IMG/VR virus record: IMGVR_UViG_3300022221_000010
Coordinates: 1 to 56,760 of that record
Direction: 5' to 3' (one strand)
From: a virus
Length of the DNA: 56,760 nucleotides
The position numbers and the translations under genes are program-made. The notes under the pieces were generated by a model. It ran no database searches. It saw only the letters and a list, made by a program, of their open reading frames with translations, and was not told the DNA's origin. Of this stretch, positions 12,703-21,119 are shown one piece after another. Numbering within the stretch: position 1 is the first letter of the stretch; the number at the start of each line of letters is the position of its first letter.

Positions 12703-13716
12703 ATGAACAAAAAATTCGACACTGCTGTTGTCATAGGCAGATTCCAAATACCACATAGTGGTCACCGCAAAGTATTCGACGAAGCTGCCAAATTAGCAGA
12801 TCGAATAGTTGTTATAATTGGTTCGGTTGGACAACCATCAACTCCAAAAAATCCTTTCTCATTCGAAGAAAGAAAGTCGATGCTTAGATCATTGCTCCCC
12901 GATATTCCATGCGATATTTTACCTGTTCGCGATCAAACCTATAATATCCAGAACTGGATTGTTGACGTAAACAACAAAGTTAATTCAACTGATCCGAAAG
13001 GCTGGACTGATTATCCACCAAAAAGAATTTTAGTCGGTCACCACAAAGATGAAAGTTCATTTTATCTGGATATGTTTCCACGGTGGAAATTTCATGAAGT
13101 TGAATCTGAAATGGAAATTCATGCAACTGATATCAGACAGGCTTTATTTGAAGGTAAATCATTTGATGATTTTGAATTTCTGAATAGTCACGTGAAATTT
13201 TATCTTCAAGGTTGGACTCTTTCAGATGATTTTCGAAGACTACAAGAAGAATATCAGTGGTTAAAGGAATATAAAGAAAAGTGGGGTTCAGGACCATTTG
13301 TTACCGCTGATGCAGTCGTTATTCAGAGTGGTCACATATTATTAGTTCAGCGTGGTGATAGACCAGCTATTGGCCAGTGGGCATTGCCGGGAGGATTCGT
13401 AAATCCTAAAGAAACAGTACGGCAAGCTGCATTGCGTGAATTGAAAGAAGAAACACGTATAAAGGTTCAACCAATCATTTTGGATCGAAATATTAAACGC
13501 TCCAAAGTTTTCGATGCGCCTAATCGATCACAGCGTGGACGTATTTTCACACATGCATTTTTGATTGAATTGGACGCAACAACATTGCCTCGGATACAAG
13601 CCAATGATGACGCCAAGGATGCAAGGTGGTTTCCATTAAATGAAGTTTTCTCGATGGGTGAAGTAATGTTTGAAGATCACCTTGATATCATTCTTAACAT
13701 GACTGGGGGTATGTGA
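12703..13716 (+). CDS. nadM: bifunctional NMN adenylyltransferase / Nudix hydrolase (NadM-like)
   Basis: 337 residues in two domains. The N-terminal nucleotidyltransferase has G-R-F-Q-I-P-H-S-G-H (about 12-21) with the H-x-G-H signature and I-H-A-T-D-I-R at about 141-147; it joins NMN and ATP to make NAD+. The C-terminal Nudix domain has the box G-F-V-N-P-K-E...R-E-L-K-E-E-T (about 230-252), in which the usual last glycine is Arg; it probably hydrolyses ADP-ribose. NadV follows two genes on, giving the two-step route from nicotinamide to NAD+. AAGAGGA precedes the start. Confidence 0.93.
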   Translation: MNKKFDTAVVIGRFQIPHSGHRKVFDEAAKLADRIVVIIGSVGQPSTPKNPFSFEERKSMLRSLLPDIPCDILPVRDQTYNIQNWIVDVNNKVNSTDPKGWTDYPPKRILVGHHKDESSFYLDMFPRWKFHEVESEMEIHATDIRQALFEGKSFDDFEFLNSHVKFYLQGWTLSDDFRRLQEEYQWLKEYKEKWGSGPFVTADAVVIQSGHILLVQRGDRPAIGQWALPGGFVNPKETVRQAALRELKEETRIKVQPIILDRNIKRSKVFDAPNRSQRGRIFTHAFLIELDATTLPRIQANDDAKDARWFPLNEVFSMGEVMFEDHLDIILNMTGGM

Positions 13717-13717
13717 G

Positions 13718-14074
13718 ATGGATAGAAATTATACACATTATACTGAAGTTAGTTATAGTGGTCGAAGATTACTTGAGCAACATCTTTTAAGCGAAAAGGG
13801 AATCTGGGAAGTTCGAGGTGAAGACCCCAATTGCGATATGGGTGGACCACACCATCAACCATTTCTTGGAATTTTTGAAGGTACTCTTGAAGACATTATT
13901 CATTATGCGGTGCAGATGGATGGTTTCTGGCAATGGGGTGGTGGTGGTAGTATCAAAAAAATGGAAATTGTTCCGCTTAAAGACGTGGAACGATTGGAAC
14001 AGGAAAAATTGAAAAAATCAGCATTGTCAAAATTAACTAAAGCTGAAAAAACAGCATTAGGTATAACCGAATAA
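13718..14074 (+). CDS. hypothetical protein (118 aa) within the NAD+ cluster
   Basis: Contains a Gly/His-rich patch M-G-G-P-H-H-Q-P-F (about 42-50), a W-Q-W-G-G-G-G run (about 72-78) and a charged, lysine-rich helical tail. It starts one base after nadM ends, so it is translated with it, and lies directly before nadV. The placement hints at a link to NAD+ metabolism, but no function can be read. Confidence 0.75.
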   Translation: MDRNYTHYTEVSYSGRRLLEQHLLSEKGIWEVRGEDPNCDMGGPHHQPFLGIFEGTLEDIIHYAVQMDGFWQWGGGGSIKKMEIVPLKDVERLEQEKLKKSALSKLTKAEKTALGITE

Positions 14075-14115
14075 TAATTTCATTATTCGTAACATTAAAA
14101 TAGAGGATTTCTATT

Positions 14116-15474
14116 ATGAAAAATATCATACTCAATACAGACTCGTATAAGCTCTCTCACTGGCCACAGTATCCCAAGGGTACTACTGGTGTCTTTTCTT
14201 ACGCCGAAGCGCGTGGTGGCGCATATGATGAGACTGTGGTGTTCAATATCCAGCCTTATATCAAAGAACTGGCCAAAGGTGTGACCATGGCGGATATCGA
14301 TGAAGCTGAAAAGATTGTACTGGCTCACGGTGAACCATTCAATCGCGAAGGTTGGGAATACATTGTTAATGAACTAGGTGGTAAACTTCCTGTTCGAATC
14401 AAAGCGGTGCCGGAAGGTAATGTAGTTCCGATTAGTAATGCTTTGGTTACTATCGAGAACACTGACCCCAATTGTTATTGGCTAACTTCATATCTCGAAA
14501 CCGGATTGCTGCGTGCCATATGGTATGGATCGACCGTTGCCACAATTAGTTGGAATATTAAACAACTGATTATGAAATATTTGAATGAAACCGGAACACC
14601 GGAAGATATCTATTTCAAATTGCACGATTTTGGTGCTCGTGGTGTATCATCATTCGAATCATCTGAAATTGGTGGTGCTGCACATCTGGTGAATTTCATG
14701 GGTACTGATACTGTGTCTGCATTACAATTCATCATGCGGAATTACAATACCGATGAAGTTGCTGGCTTTTCGATTCCAGCATCCGAACACTCGACTATGA
14801 TGTATGGTGGCCGCGAAAACGAAACCAAAGCCTATCGAAATATGCTCGAAGTGTATGGACCAAATGGAATATTTGCTTGCGTATCAGATTCATATGACAT
14901 ATATAATGCCGTTGAAAATATCTGGGGTGGAGAACTTCGACAAGAAGTGATCGATTCTGGTGCGACTGTTGTTATCCGTCCTGACTCTGGTGATCCTGTT
15001 GCCGTAAATCGAAGATTGCTGGATATTCTCGATGATAAATTTGGATCAGATGTTAATGATAAAGGATTTAAGGTTTTAAAACACGTTCGTCTGATTCAAG
15101 GTGATGGTATTAATTATAGCACTATCGATGCGATTCTATCCATGGCAGTCAGTAAGGGATTCTCTGCTGACAATTTCGCATTTGGAATGGGTGGTGCATT
15201 ACTGCAAGGGATGGATCGTGATACTCAACAGTGGGCGATGAAATGTTCCGCGATGGAAATCGATGGTGAGTGGATTAATGTATCGAAAGACCCTGTTACC
15301 GATCAAGGTAAAAAATCGAAGCCGGGTCGATTAGCTCTCGTGAAGAAAAATGATACATATTTTACTGTAAATGAATCAACTGATCTTTCGAATATTCTCG
15401 AAACTGTGTTTGAAAATGGTGAAGTGGTTAAGGAATATACATTTGCCGAAGTGCGTGCTAATAGCGAAAAATAA
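14116..15474 (+). CDS. nadV: nicotinamide phosphoribosyltransferase
   Basis: 452 residues, near the family norm. Visible signatures are T-D-S-Y-K-L-S-H (about 8-15) with S-Y-A-E-A-R-G-G, H-D-F-G-A-R-G (about 174-180) and V-I-R-P-D-S-G-D-P (about 291-299). The enzyme makes NMN from nicotinamide and PRPP; NadM then makes NAD+. In phages this pair can rebuild NAD+ after host NADase defences (established for the NARP2 pathway). AGAGGA precedes the start and a terminator follows. Confidence 0.96.
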   Translation: MKNIILNTDSYKLSHWPQYPKGTTGVFSYAEARGGAYDETVVFNIQPYIKELAKGVTMADIDEAEKIVLAHGEPFNREGWEYIVNELGGKLPVRIKAVPEGNVVPISNALVTIENTDPNCYWLTSYLETGLLRAIWYGSTVATISWNIKQLIMKYLNETGTPEDIYFKLHDFGARGVSSFESSEIGGAAHLVNFMGTDTVSALQFIMRNYNTDEVAGFSIPASEHSTMMYGGRENETKAYRNMLEVYGPNGIFACVSDSYDIYNAVENIWGGELRQEVIDSGATVVIRPDSGDPVAVNRRLLDILDDKFGSDVNDKGFKVLKHVRLIQGDGINYSTIDAILSMAVSKGFSADNFAFGMGGALLQGMDRDTQQWAMKCSAMEIDGEWINVSKDPVTDQGKKSKPGRLALVKKNDTYFTVNESTDLSNILETVFENGEVVKEYTFAEVRANSEK

Positions 15475-15500
15475 ACTTAACAATTTTTGACTATTAAATT

Positions 15501-15528
15501 AAAGGGAGATATTATTATCTCCCTTTTT
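15501..15528 (+). terminator. intrinsic terminator after nadV
   Basis: GGGAGAT (15504-15510) pairs with ATCTCCC (15517-15523), extended by flanking A/T pairs and followed by Ts. Confidence 0.85.
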
Positions 15529-15542
15529 ATTGGGCAATAATT

Positions 15543-15851
15543 ATGACAAATGAAAATAATGTACGTCATCCAGACGGATCGTTTTTAACCGAACAAGAAA
15601 TTCACGATTATATATTGCAACAATTAAGTGATGATGATAAAGCTCACATACGTGAAATGAATTTTGACGAATTGATTATGTTACATCATACAACTGGTAG
15701 ATCAATTCGAAATGATTTTGGATTGTGGGATAAAGATAATCGGTTAGTTGAACACGATCATGCCGATCATCACTATTTTCCTGACCAGATATCACAAAGA
15801 ATTATCGAAAATGTCTGGAAATCCGTCTGTAAAGAACAAATGAGTGATTGA
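15543..15851 (+). CDS. hypothetical protein (102 aa)
   Basis: A soluble acidic protein with the order F-G-L-W (about 58-61), a His/Asp patch E-H-D-H-A-D-H-H (about 70-77) and I-S-Q-R-I-I-E-N-V-W near the end, a layout I associate with a family of small uncharacterised phage proteins. The His/Asp cluster could bind metal. It lies between a terminator and the next promoter. Confidence 0.65.
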   Translation: MTNENNVRHPDGSFLTEQEIHDYILQQLSDDDKAHIREMNFDELIMLHHTTGRSIRNDFGLWDKDNRLVEHDHADHHYFPDQISQRIIENVWKSVCKEQMSD

Positions 15852-15876
15852 CATGATATATTGATTCTGATATAAT
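15848..15876 (+). promoter_or_regulatory. perfect consensus sigma70 promoter
   Basis: TTGACA (15848-15853), a 17-base spacer and TATAAT (15871-15876): an exact consensus. It overlaps the end of the previous gene and drives 15900-17384. Confidence 0.9.
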
Positions 15877-15899
15877 GCACCTATAGATAGAGGACTGTT

Positions 15900-16232
15900 A
15901 TGAAAACTAAAAAACTATATAAAGGTGCATATTCTTTCAAGAATAGTTATAAGATTGAAGGAATCATCTCACTATCCGAACCTGATAATAAATGGGAGGT
16001 GTGTGATCCTTCCGGTACTCCAATCTCTGGAGTTGACAGGTTCAAACAAAAGCGTGATGCCGTTGAATATGCGGCAAATCTGAAAGCACCATCATCATCT
16101 GCATTTAGATGTACTCGATGCAAGACTGTTAATCCGGTTGATCCCGATGATAAAAATGAAGACGGTGACATACTTCTTAACTGTATCAAGTGTGATCTGG
16201 AAGTTGTCGCTGTTCCAATTTTCAGGAAATGA
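15900..16232 (+). CDS. small zinc-ribbon protein (110 aa)
   Basis: The C-terminal half holds C-T-R-C (about 71-74) and C-I-K-C (about 95-98), two knuckles 20 residues apart, as in a zinc ribbon. The N-terminal half is basic. AGAGGA precedes the ATG and a perfect promoter lies just upstream, so strong early expression is likely. Nucleic-acid or protein binding is plausible; no specific role is known. Confidence 0.7.
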   Translation: MKTKKLYKGAYSFKNSYKIEGIISLSEPDNKWEVCDPSGTPISGVDRFKQKRDAVEYAANLKAPSSSAFRCTRCKTVNPVDPDDKNEDGDILLNCIKCDLEVVAVPIFRK

Positions 16233-16233
16233 T

Positions 16234-16428
16234 ATGAAACTCAGTAATATGATTAAGAAGACGGAAACTTTGTTCGATGCACACAATGGTGAAATTGTTT
16301 GTGTCACTAGGGTCGATGACGAAAAAAATATGATCTACGGAAAATATTGCACTGGACCTTACACAAAGAGTGATATGGAATTTCGATTTTGTCCGAATAA
16401 CGATCTTTCATTTTCTCCTAAAAATTAA
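16234..16428 (+). CDS. hypothetical protein (64 aa)
   Basis: Starts one base after the zinc-ribbon gene with AGGAA in front. The frame extends upstream, but 16234 is the first ATG after a stop-linked ribosome binding site. Soluble; three cysteines; family not recognised. Confidence 0.6.
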   Translation: MKLSNMIKKTETLFDAHNGEIVCVTRVDDEKNMIYGKYCTGPYTKSDMEFRFCPNNDLSFSPKN

Positions 16429-16458
16429 TTAAAGCCGCAATGGATGGGATATAATATT

Positions 16459-16680
16459 ATGAGTTCAAAAGATTTATTAGTTCATTTTGCTGTAATTGCG
16501 CATATTGAGAAATCCAGTCGATTGTTAATTGAGTTGGGTTTGATCGAAGGACCATTCACGAAATACGTTAAAAAATATATTAAAGCTAATCCAGAACTTA
16601 ATGAGTATCTTGCTAGTGAAGAAGCTTTATCTGATTTAACAACAACTAAGGAGAAACCCAAATGGAAGCCGCGCTGGTAG
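16459..16680 (+). CDS. small helical protein (73 aa)
   Basis: Helical and lysine-rich at the C-terminus, with no recognised motif. The ATG at 16459 is preferred over 16444, which has no ribosome binding site. The end overlaps the start of the next gene, whose AAGGAGA site lies inside this one. Confidence 0.6.
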   Translation: MSSKDLLVHFAVIAHIEKSSRLLIELGLIEGPFTKYVKKYIKANPELNEYLASEEALSDLTTTKEKPKWKPRW

Positions 16681-17384
16681 AATTGAAAAAAGATATTCGT
16701 GATTACGCCGATAAAGATAGTGAATGCGGGTGGATGGAATTATCTTACGATTTGTGTACACTGAAATTTCCTAAGCGTGCTTTGCTGTGGTATGTGTTTG
16801 GCAAGTCGCCAGCAATTACACCATTGCTTCCACCATATCGACCGTTTTCGATGTCAGGTATCAAAATGTATAATGATAATCCATTCCACACTGATGTGAT
16901 GCTGGGTGCTGGTCTGGATTATTCGAGTGCCTATCGGGAGTTTGATTCATTCGAAGCATCTGCACTATTTGAAGCAGAGCAGAAAATAAAGGATGAATAT
17001 CACGATTTAATTTCTTTTGATTTTGTTATTCTGTCAAACAAATTTCGAAGTAGTGATTTCAATGCTATGGTTTATGAATATGATCCACCATTAAAGAATG
17101 GAGTTTGGTCAAATAGTCATATTAGTTCTTTTGAACGAAAGAAATCAAGGAATATATCCTGTGTAGTGATTCCACATGCTGGAGTTGAATTTGAATTAGC
17201 AACAAAGAATGCAGATGTAATTATTACTGAACGTGGTGGAAAATTATCACATTTAGCAACTGTCACTAGGGAGAAGGGTGAAAAATTATTAATTCGTGTG
17301 GATGATGCAGTTAAAAAATTTCCTGTATTCACACGATTAAACATTGATACGGATAATATGAAAATAAGAATTATGCACGATTGA
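16662..17384 (+). CDS. stand-alone phosphohistidine (PEP-utilising) swivel domain protein
   Basis: 240 residues. The C-terminal third contains D-V-I-I-T-E-R-G-G-K-L-S-H-L-A-T-V-T-R-E (about 184-203), matching the swivelling domain of PEP synthase and PPDK: G-G-x-x-S-H-x-A-x-x-x-R-E, with the phosphoacceptor His. The N-terminal part is not recognised and carries no ATP-grasp or TIM-barrel domain, so a partner must supply chemistry if it is active. AAGGAGA precedes the start. It ends at the promoter of the permuted tmRNA. Confidence 0.7.
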   Translation: MEAALVELKKDIRDYADKDSECGWMELSYDLCTLKFPKRALLWYVFGKSPAITPLLPPYRPFSMSGIKMYNDNPFHTDVMLGAGLDYSSAYREFDSFEASALFEAEQKIKDEYHDLISFDFVILSNKFRSSDFNAMVYEYDPPLKNGVWSNSHISSFERKKSRNISCVVIPHAGVEFELATKNADVIITERGGKLSHLATVTREKGEKLLIRVDDAVKKFPVFTRLNIDTDNMKIRIMHD

Positions 17385-17409
17385 CCGTTTATAAATAGTA
17401 ATGTAAAAT
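17381..17409 (+). promoter_or_regulatory. promoter of the permuted tmRNA
   Basis: TTGACC (17381-17386), a 17-base spacer and TAAAAT (17404-17409), predicting a start near 17416. A TATAAATA late-type box (17390-17397) lies inside the spacer. Confidence 0.65.
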
Positions 17410-17415
17410 AGTTTT

Positions 17416-17790
17416 ATCATTGTATGAAGCGGATGATAGGTTGATAGACGCGGGTTCGAATCCCGCCATCTCCACCAGAAACGTTTGACTCATGTCAAAT
17501 GATCGAAAGATGCACTTATGCACGAGTGCTGCCTAGCCTTTCTAGATGGCGAAAAATGTACAGTAAATGTGCATCAGGGTACAGGGTTCGAATGTTTCTG
17601 ATGGGGATGACTTGGAATCGATGTCGATGCGAAAATATGTGGACAATGTATGTAGATTCATATAAAAAATCAAAAAAACAATAAATGCAAATGATGCACT
17701 TTATGACGGAGATTTCGCACTAGCTGCGTAATTGAAATCTGGGGGTTTGAGACTTCGGTCTGGTGTTCCTTATTACCCAAACACCATCTA
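17416..17790 (+). ncRNA. ssrA: circularly permuted (two-piece) tmRNA
   Basis: The acceptor piece comes first: T-arm GCGGG-TTCGAAT-CCCGC (17450-17466), acceptor strand CATCTCC (17467-17473), A and CCA (to 17477). About 125 bases later the coding piece begins with GGGGATG (17603-17609), which pairs 7/7 with CATCTCC and continues into the tmRNA-like 5' signature (TTGGAATCGA). The tag frame 17687-17731 reads ANDALYDGDFALAA then TAA, very like the E. coli tag ANDENYALAA. A pseudoknot follows: GGTGTT (17762-17767) with AACACC (17780-17785), and GGGT with ACCC. tmRNA rescues stalled ribosomes and tags the product for proteolysis. The exact 5' and 3' ends are uncertain. Confidence 0.9.
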
Positions 17791-17820
17791 ATAATTATTA
17801 ATAATATAGGTGTGGGCTAA

Positions 17821-18063
17821 ATGACAAAGAAGTTTAATCAGCAAGAATTAGAATTTTTAACTGAAAGTACAACCTTATCACTTCACAATCTAAGTAATAC
17901 CTTTAAATTAATGTATGATGAAGATTCACCTGAATCTTATAAAAAAATTCTTTATGGCATAACACTCATGTTGGATGATAAGAATTTTTGTCAAAATATG
18001 ATAGATGTAGCTGAAAGAAGCCAAACTTACTCAGAGGAAATTATTTCGCCGGTAAGACATTAA
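17821..18063 (+). CDS. hypothetical protein (80 aa)
   Basis: A helical acidic protein with no recognised motif. It begins after the tmRNA, with a purine-rich GGTGTGGG stretch upstream, and its stop overlaps the ATG of the phosphoesterase gene, so the two are coupled. Confidence 0.65.
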   Translation: MTKKFNQQELEFLTESTTLSLHNLSNTFKLMYDEDSPESYKKILYGITLMLDDKNFCQNMIDVAERSQTYSEEIISPVRH

Positions 18064-18806
18064 TGGATATTTCATTAATGAGTGACATTCATCATGAATT
18101 TTTTATTTATGATGAAAAAATATTCCCCGAACAAGATGGTGAGGTGTTAATTCTTGCCGGGGATATCATGTCTCTAAATACCGACATAAGGATATTGTGG
18201 TTCGAAAAATACATAGAGATTGCACTTCAAAAATTTAAACACGTTATTATGGTCGCCGGTAATCATGAATTTTATGGTGCGGATTTTTTAACGGTTATAT
18301 CCATTTTGAATCAAATGGATAAACGATATAATAATTTTCATTTCCTGAATCACAAGAGTATAAAAATTGGTGGTGTGAATTTCATCGGTGCAACTCTATG
18401 GTCATCTCCATCCTATGCAAGTTTTGCGAGTATCAATGATGGAAATTACATCAGACTGGGAAATCTACCATTTAATTATAATTTTCTTTGTGAATTAAAT
18501 TCCAGATCAAAAGATTTTATTCGTGAAGAATTAGAAAATAAAAAATCGGAAAAAAATGTAGTCGTTACACATTTTGGCCCTGACCCTTATTTATGTCCAG
18601 ACGAATATAAATCATGTTCCAACAATGATTATTATTTTTCTTCTGGATTTCAATATCATTTTCATCATGCAAATCTCTGGTTATTTGGCCACACACATGC
18701 GTCAATTGATACTAAAATTAACGGTTGTCGCTTTGTTACCAATCCGCGTGGTTACGCTCACGAATTAAATAAAAATTATTCTTCGAATAAAATAATAATA
18801 ATTTGA
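18063..18806 (+). CDS. calcineurin-like metallophosphoesterase
   Basis: 247 residues with the full metal-site series: S-D-I-H-H (about 7-11), L-A-G-D-I-M (about 31-36), A-G-N-H-E-F-Y (about 67-73), V-V-T-H-F-G-P (about 166-172) and F-G-H-T-H (about 205-209). Such enzymes cut phosphodiesters in nucleic acids or nucleotides; the substrate here is unknown. It is coupled to the small upstream gene and followed by a hairpin. Confidence 0.88.
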   Translation: MDISLMSDIHHEFFIYDEKIFPEQDGEVLILAGDIMSLNTDIRILWFEKYIEIALQKFKHVIMVAGNHEFYGADFLTVISILNQMDKRYNNFHFLNHKSIKIGGVNFIGATLWSSPSYASFASINDGNYIRLGNLPFNYNFLCELNSRSKDFIREELENKKSEKNVVVTHFGPDPYLCPDEYKSCSNNDYYFSSGFQYHFHHANLWLFGHTHASIDTKINGCRFVTNPRGYAHELNKNYSSNKIIII

Positions 18807-18819
18807 TTTTTTATTATTT

Positions 18820-18861
18820 TTGTATAACAATGCCTCAAATTTAAATTAAGAGGCAATACAA
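18820..18861 (+). promoter_or_regulatory. 5'-UTR hairpin over a ribosome binding site
   Basis: TTGTAT and TGCCTC on the left pair with GAGGCA and ATACAA on the right, 12 pairs in two blocks. The right arm contains the AAGAGG Shine-Dalgarno of the gene at 18867, so the fold could limit its translation, or end upstream transcription imperfectly. Confidence 0.45.
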
Positions 18862-18866
18862 AAATA

Positions 18867-19163
18867 ATGAGTAGAAAGATTTCAATGAAAGGCAAAGGCC
18901 ATTACGCAATTTATAAAAATGAAAATCTTTGCAGTAAAAATAAAAAGAATAAATTAATTCGTCACCTAAATAAAAATCCATCGGATGATGTAGCACACGA
19001 AGCTTTGTCGAAAGGCAATTTCCAATGTCGTAAAGCACCCTTCAATAATGTTTGGTCCAAAACGAATAAACGTTTAGCCAAATATTTCAAAGAAGTTGGT
19101 TTGCGCGGTAACTCGGTTTTAAATATTCATCCGTTAGAATGGGCCGAACAACTATATAAATAA
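18867..19163 (+). CDS. small very basic protein (98 aa)
   Basis: Rich in Lys/Arg/Asn throughout, consistent with nucleic-acid binding, but without a recognised fold. It sits just upstream of the uvsX unit. A hairpin may mask its ribosome binding site. Confidence 0.65.
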   Translation: MSRKISMKGKGHYAIYKNENLCSKNKKNKLIRHLNKNPSDDVAHEALSKGNFQCRKAPFNNVWSKTNKRLAKYFKEVGLRGNSVLNIHPLEWAEQLYK

Positions 19164-19177
19164 GTAGGTAATAATAA

Positions 19178-19387
19178 ATGTATATTAAAAAAGTAAGACT
19201 TCTTTCGGAAAATTTCGGTGTCGTTATTAATGGTTTCACAGCGGCACTATCTCTGGAAAACGAAGAAACTGTGGTGATGCCATGTGGCGCAAGAATTTCA
19301 TTTGATGAAATTGAATCGATGCCTAGAACTAGTCCTTTGGGAAAAGTATTTTCTAAATTAGCAATAATACAGCGTGGTGCACTTTAA
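19178..19387 (+). CDS. hypothetical protein (69 aa), uvsX-coupled
   Basis: A compact, probably beta-rich protein. Its stop (TAATG) overlaps the start of uvsX, so it is translated in concert with recombination genes. Family not recognised. Confidence 0.7.
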   Translation: MYIKKVRLLSENFGVVINGFTAALSLENEETVVMPCGARISFDEIESMPRTSPLGKVFSKLAIIQRGAL

Positions 19388-20454
19388 TGAGTTTAATCGA
19401 ATCTTTAATGAAATCTACTAATAATGATTTCGCTAATTTAGTTATTGATGGCGTGGTTGGTGATAATGCCGGTTTTATAGATACTGGATCGTATGCATTA
19501 AATGCATTATTGTCTGGTTCAATTTATGGTGGTATTCCCTCAAATAAAATATCGGCCATTGCTGGTGAATCTGGTGTGGGAAAAACTTACTACGCATTGC
19601 AAATTGTTAAATCCTTTCTTGACAAAGACCCTAATAATGTCGTTATTTATTTTGAGTCGGAATCTGCGATAGATTCTGAAGTAGTAAAATCTCGTGGTAT
19701 TGATCCTGAACGCATGGCTATTATATCGGTTGCAACTGTTCAGGAATATCGACATCAGGCGGTGAAGGTCATTGAACAATATGAAGCTGATACGACCGAG
19801 AAAGAGCGCGAAGAACCTCATCTTTTAATTATTCTGGATTCACTTGGCAACTTGTCCACAACGAAAGAAGTTGAAGATATGTCAAGCGGTGCGGAAAAAT
19901 TAGATATGACTCGATCTAAATTAATTCGTGGTGCCTTCCGAGTTTTGACATTGAAATGTGGCAAGCTGAATGTTCCGATGTTGTTAACTAATCATGTCTA
20001 TGAAACTCAATCAATGTACAGCCAAACGGTGATGGGTGGTGGTGCTGGTTTAACCTATGCTGCATCTTCGGTTGTATTTCTGAAGAAGGCTAAAGAAAAA
20101 GATGGTACAGATGTTATTGGTGCACTGATTACCGCATTACTTCAAAAAGGTCGATTGACGATTGAACAGAAAAAAGTTCAAACCCGATTATTTTATGAAA
20201 CTGGTCTAGACAAATATTTTGGTCTGGTTGATATAGCGATTGAAGCTGGTATCTTTGAAAAGATATCAACAAAAATTAAATTACCGGATGGTACAACAAA
20301 ATTCCGAAAACATATCGAAAATAAACCGGCTAATTATTTCACTGATGAAATATTAGATCAAATAGATGCGAATTGTAAAAAAATATTTTGCTATGGTTCT
20401 GATCTGTCGGGAAGCGCTATGGTTGAAGAAGACATGGTTGAAGACGATGGCTAG
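19387..20454 (+). CDS. uvsX: UvsX-type recombinase (RecA family)
   Basis: 355 residues (T4 UvsX has about 390). Walker A is G-E-S-G-V-G-K-T (about 58-65) and Walker B is L-L-I-I-L-D-S (about 139-145), followed by T-N-H-V-Y and a G-G-G-A-G-L loop (about 217-222) near the DNA-binding L2 region. It coats single-stranded DNA and drives strand exchange in recombination-dependent replication. It overlaps its neighbours on both sides and is followed, two small genes later, by the replicative helicase, as in T4 (uvsX-40-41). Confidence 0.96.
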   Translation: MSLIESLMKSTNNDFANLVIDGVVGDNAGFIDTGSYALNALLSGSIYGGIPSNKISAIAGESGVGKTYYALQIVKSFLDKDPNNVVIYFESESAIDSEVVKSRGIDPERMAIISVATVQEYRHQAVKVIEQYEADTTEKEREEPHLLIILDSLGNLSTTKEVEDMSSGAEKLDMTRSKLIRGAFRVLTLKCGKLNVPMLLTNHVYETQSMYSQTVMGGGAGLTYAASSVVFLKKAKEKDGTDVIGALITALLQKGRLTIEQKKVQTRLFYETGLDKYFGLVDIAIEAGIFEKISTKIKLPDGTTKFRKHIENKPANYFTDEILDQIDANCKKIFCYGSDLSGSAMVEEDMVEDDG

Positions 20455-20695
20455 AATGGATGGATTTGAATATGAATTTATGATCGATAAAAATGATTTA
20501 ATTCATATTCTCATCTCAAATACCACACGAATAATTATTCACAAAATTGACTTTGAAGAAAATAAAGATAAAATTCTAAAAGTCGATTTTGATGTAATTG
20601 GTGATGTGGCTAATCCGGATTATATTATCCAGAATTTTATGGATAAAATCGACGACAACTTAACAGTACAGGATTTTGAAAATGCAGCAAAATGA
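20447..20695 (+). CDS. hypothetical protein (82 aa) between uvsX and helicase
   Basis: Starts inside the end of uvsX (ATGGCTAG overlap); the frame is open further upstream but that part duplicates uvsX. Acidic, mixed alpha/beta. T4 has gene 40 at this place; I see no sequence reason to claim homology. Confidence 0.65.
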   Translation: MARMDGFEYEFMIDKNDLIHILISNTTRIIIHKIDFEENKDKILKVDFDVIGDVANPDYIIQNFMDKIDDNLTVQDFENAAK

Positions 20696-21119
20696 ATTAA
20701 AAATAATATCTCAAATATCGGAATCAATATTTATTGTTGAACACAATGGATCATCTTTATCTATTGATGTTTCCAATCACAAAAATTCTAAGAACATCAG
20801 TGGTGTGGTTCTCAAGCGCCCCGAACTTGAAGAGATTACGGGTGCGGTCAAAGAAAAAATAAAAGCTATGATTGTTGAACGAGAATCGATTATAGAACAA
20901 GAAAAAAAGGATATGAATAATTTTTTAAATGAAAAAATTGATGATATCTGTTCGGTCTTGGAACAACATTCGGTTTCGGATAATCTGAGTATAATCGCAA
21001 ATGAATATGTCGTACAATTATCACTTTATTTATACGACCGAGAGCGACCGGAACGTCTCCAACAATTGCAAAACATGATTTCTAAAGCAATTTCGGAGCG
21101 GTTTGACATTGGAGACTGA
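20682..21119 (+). CDS. coiled-coil protein (145 aa) between uvsX and helicase
   Basis: The first ATG in frame is at 20682, overlapping the previous gene. Residues about 50-85 are a charged, lysine/glutamate-rich coiled coil. Its 3' end contains the ribosome binding site (GGAG) for the helicase. It might be a structural or replication accessory factor, but no family is recognised. Confidence 0.65.
   Translation: MQQNELKIISQISESIFIVEHNGSSLSIDVSNHKNSKNISGVVLKRPELEEITGAVKEKIKAMIVERESIIEQEKKDMNNFLNEKIDDICSVLEQHSVSDNLSIIANEYVVQLSLYLYDRERPERLQQLQNMISKAISERFDIGD

Noticed and set aside
17499-17684. 61-residue open frame on the plus strand
   Set aside because: It lies inside the permuted tmRNA, spans its intervening and coding segments, and has no ribosome binding site; the RNA evidence is far stronger.
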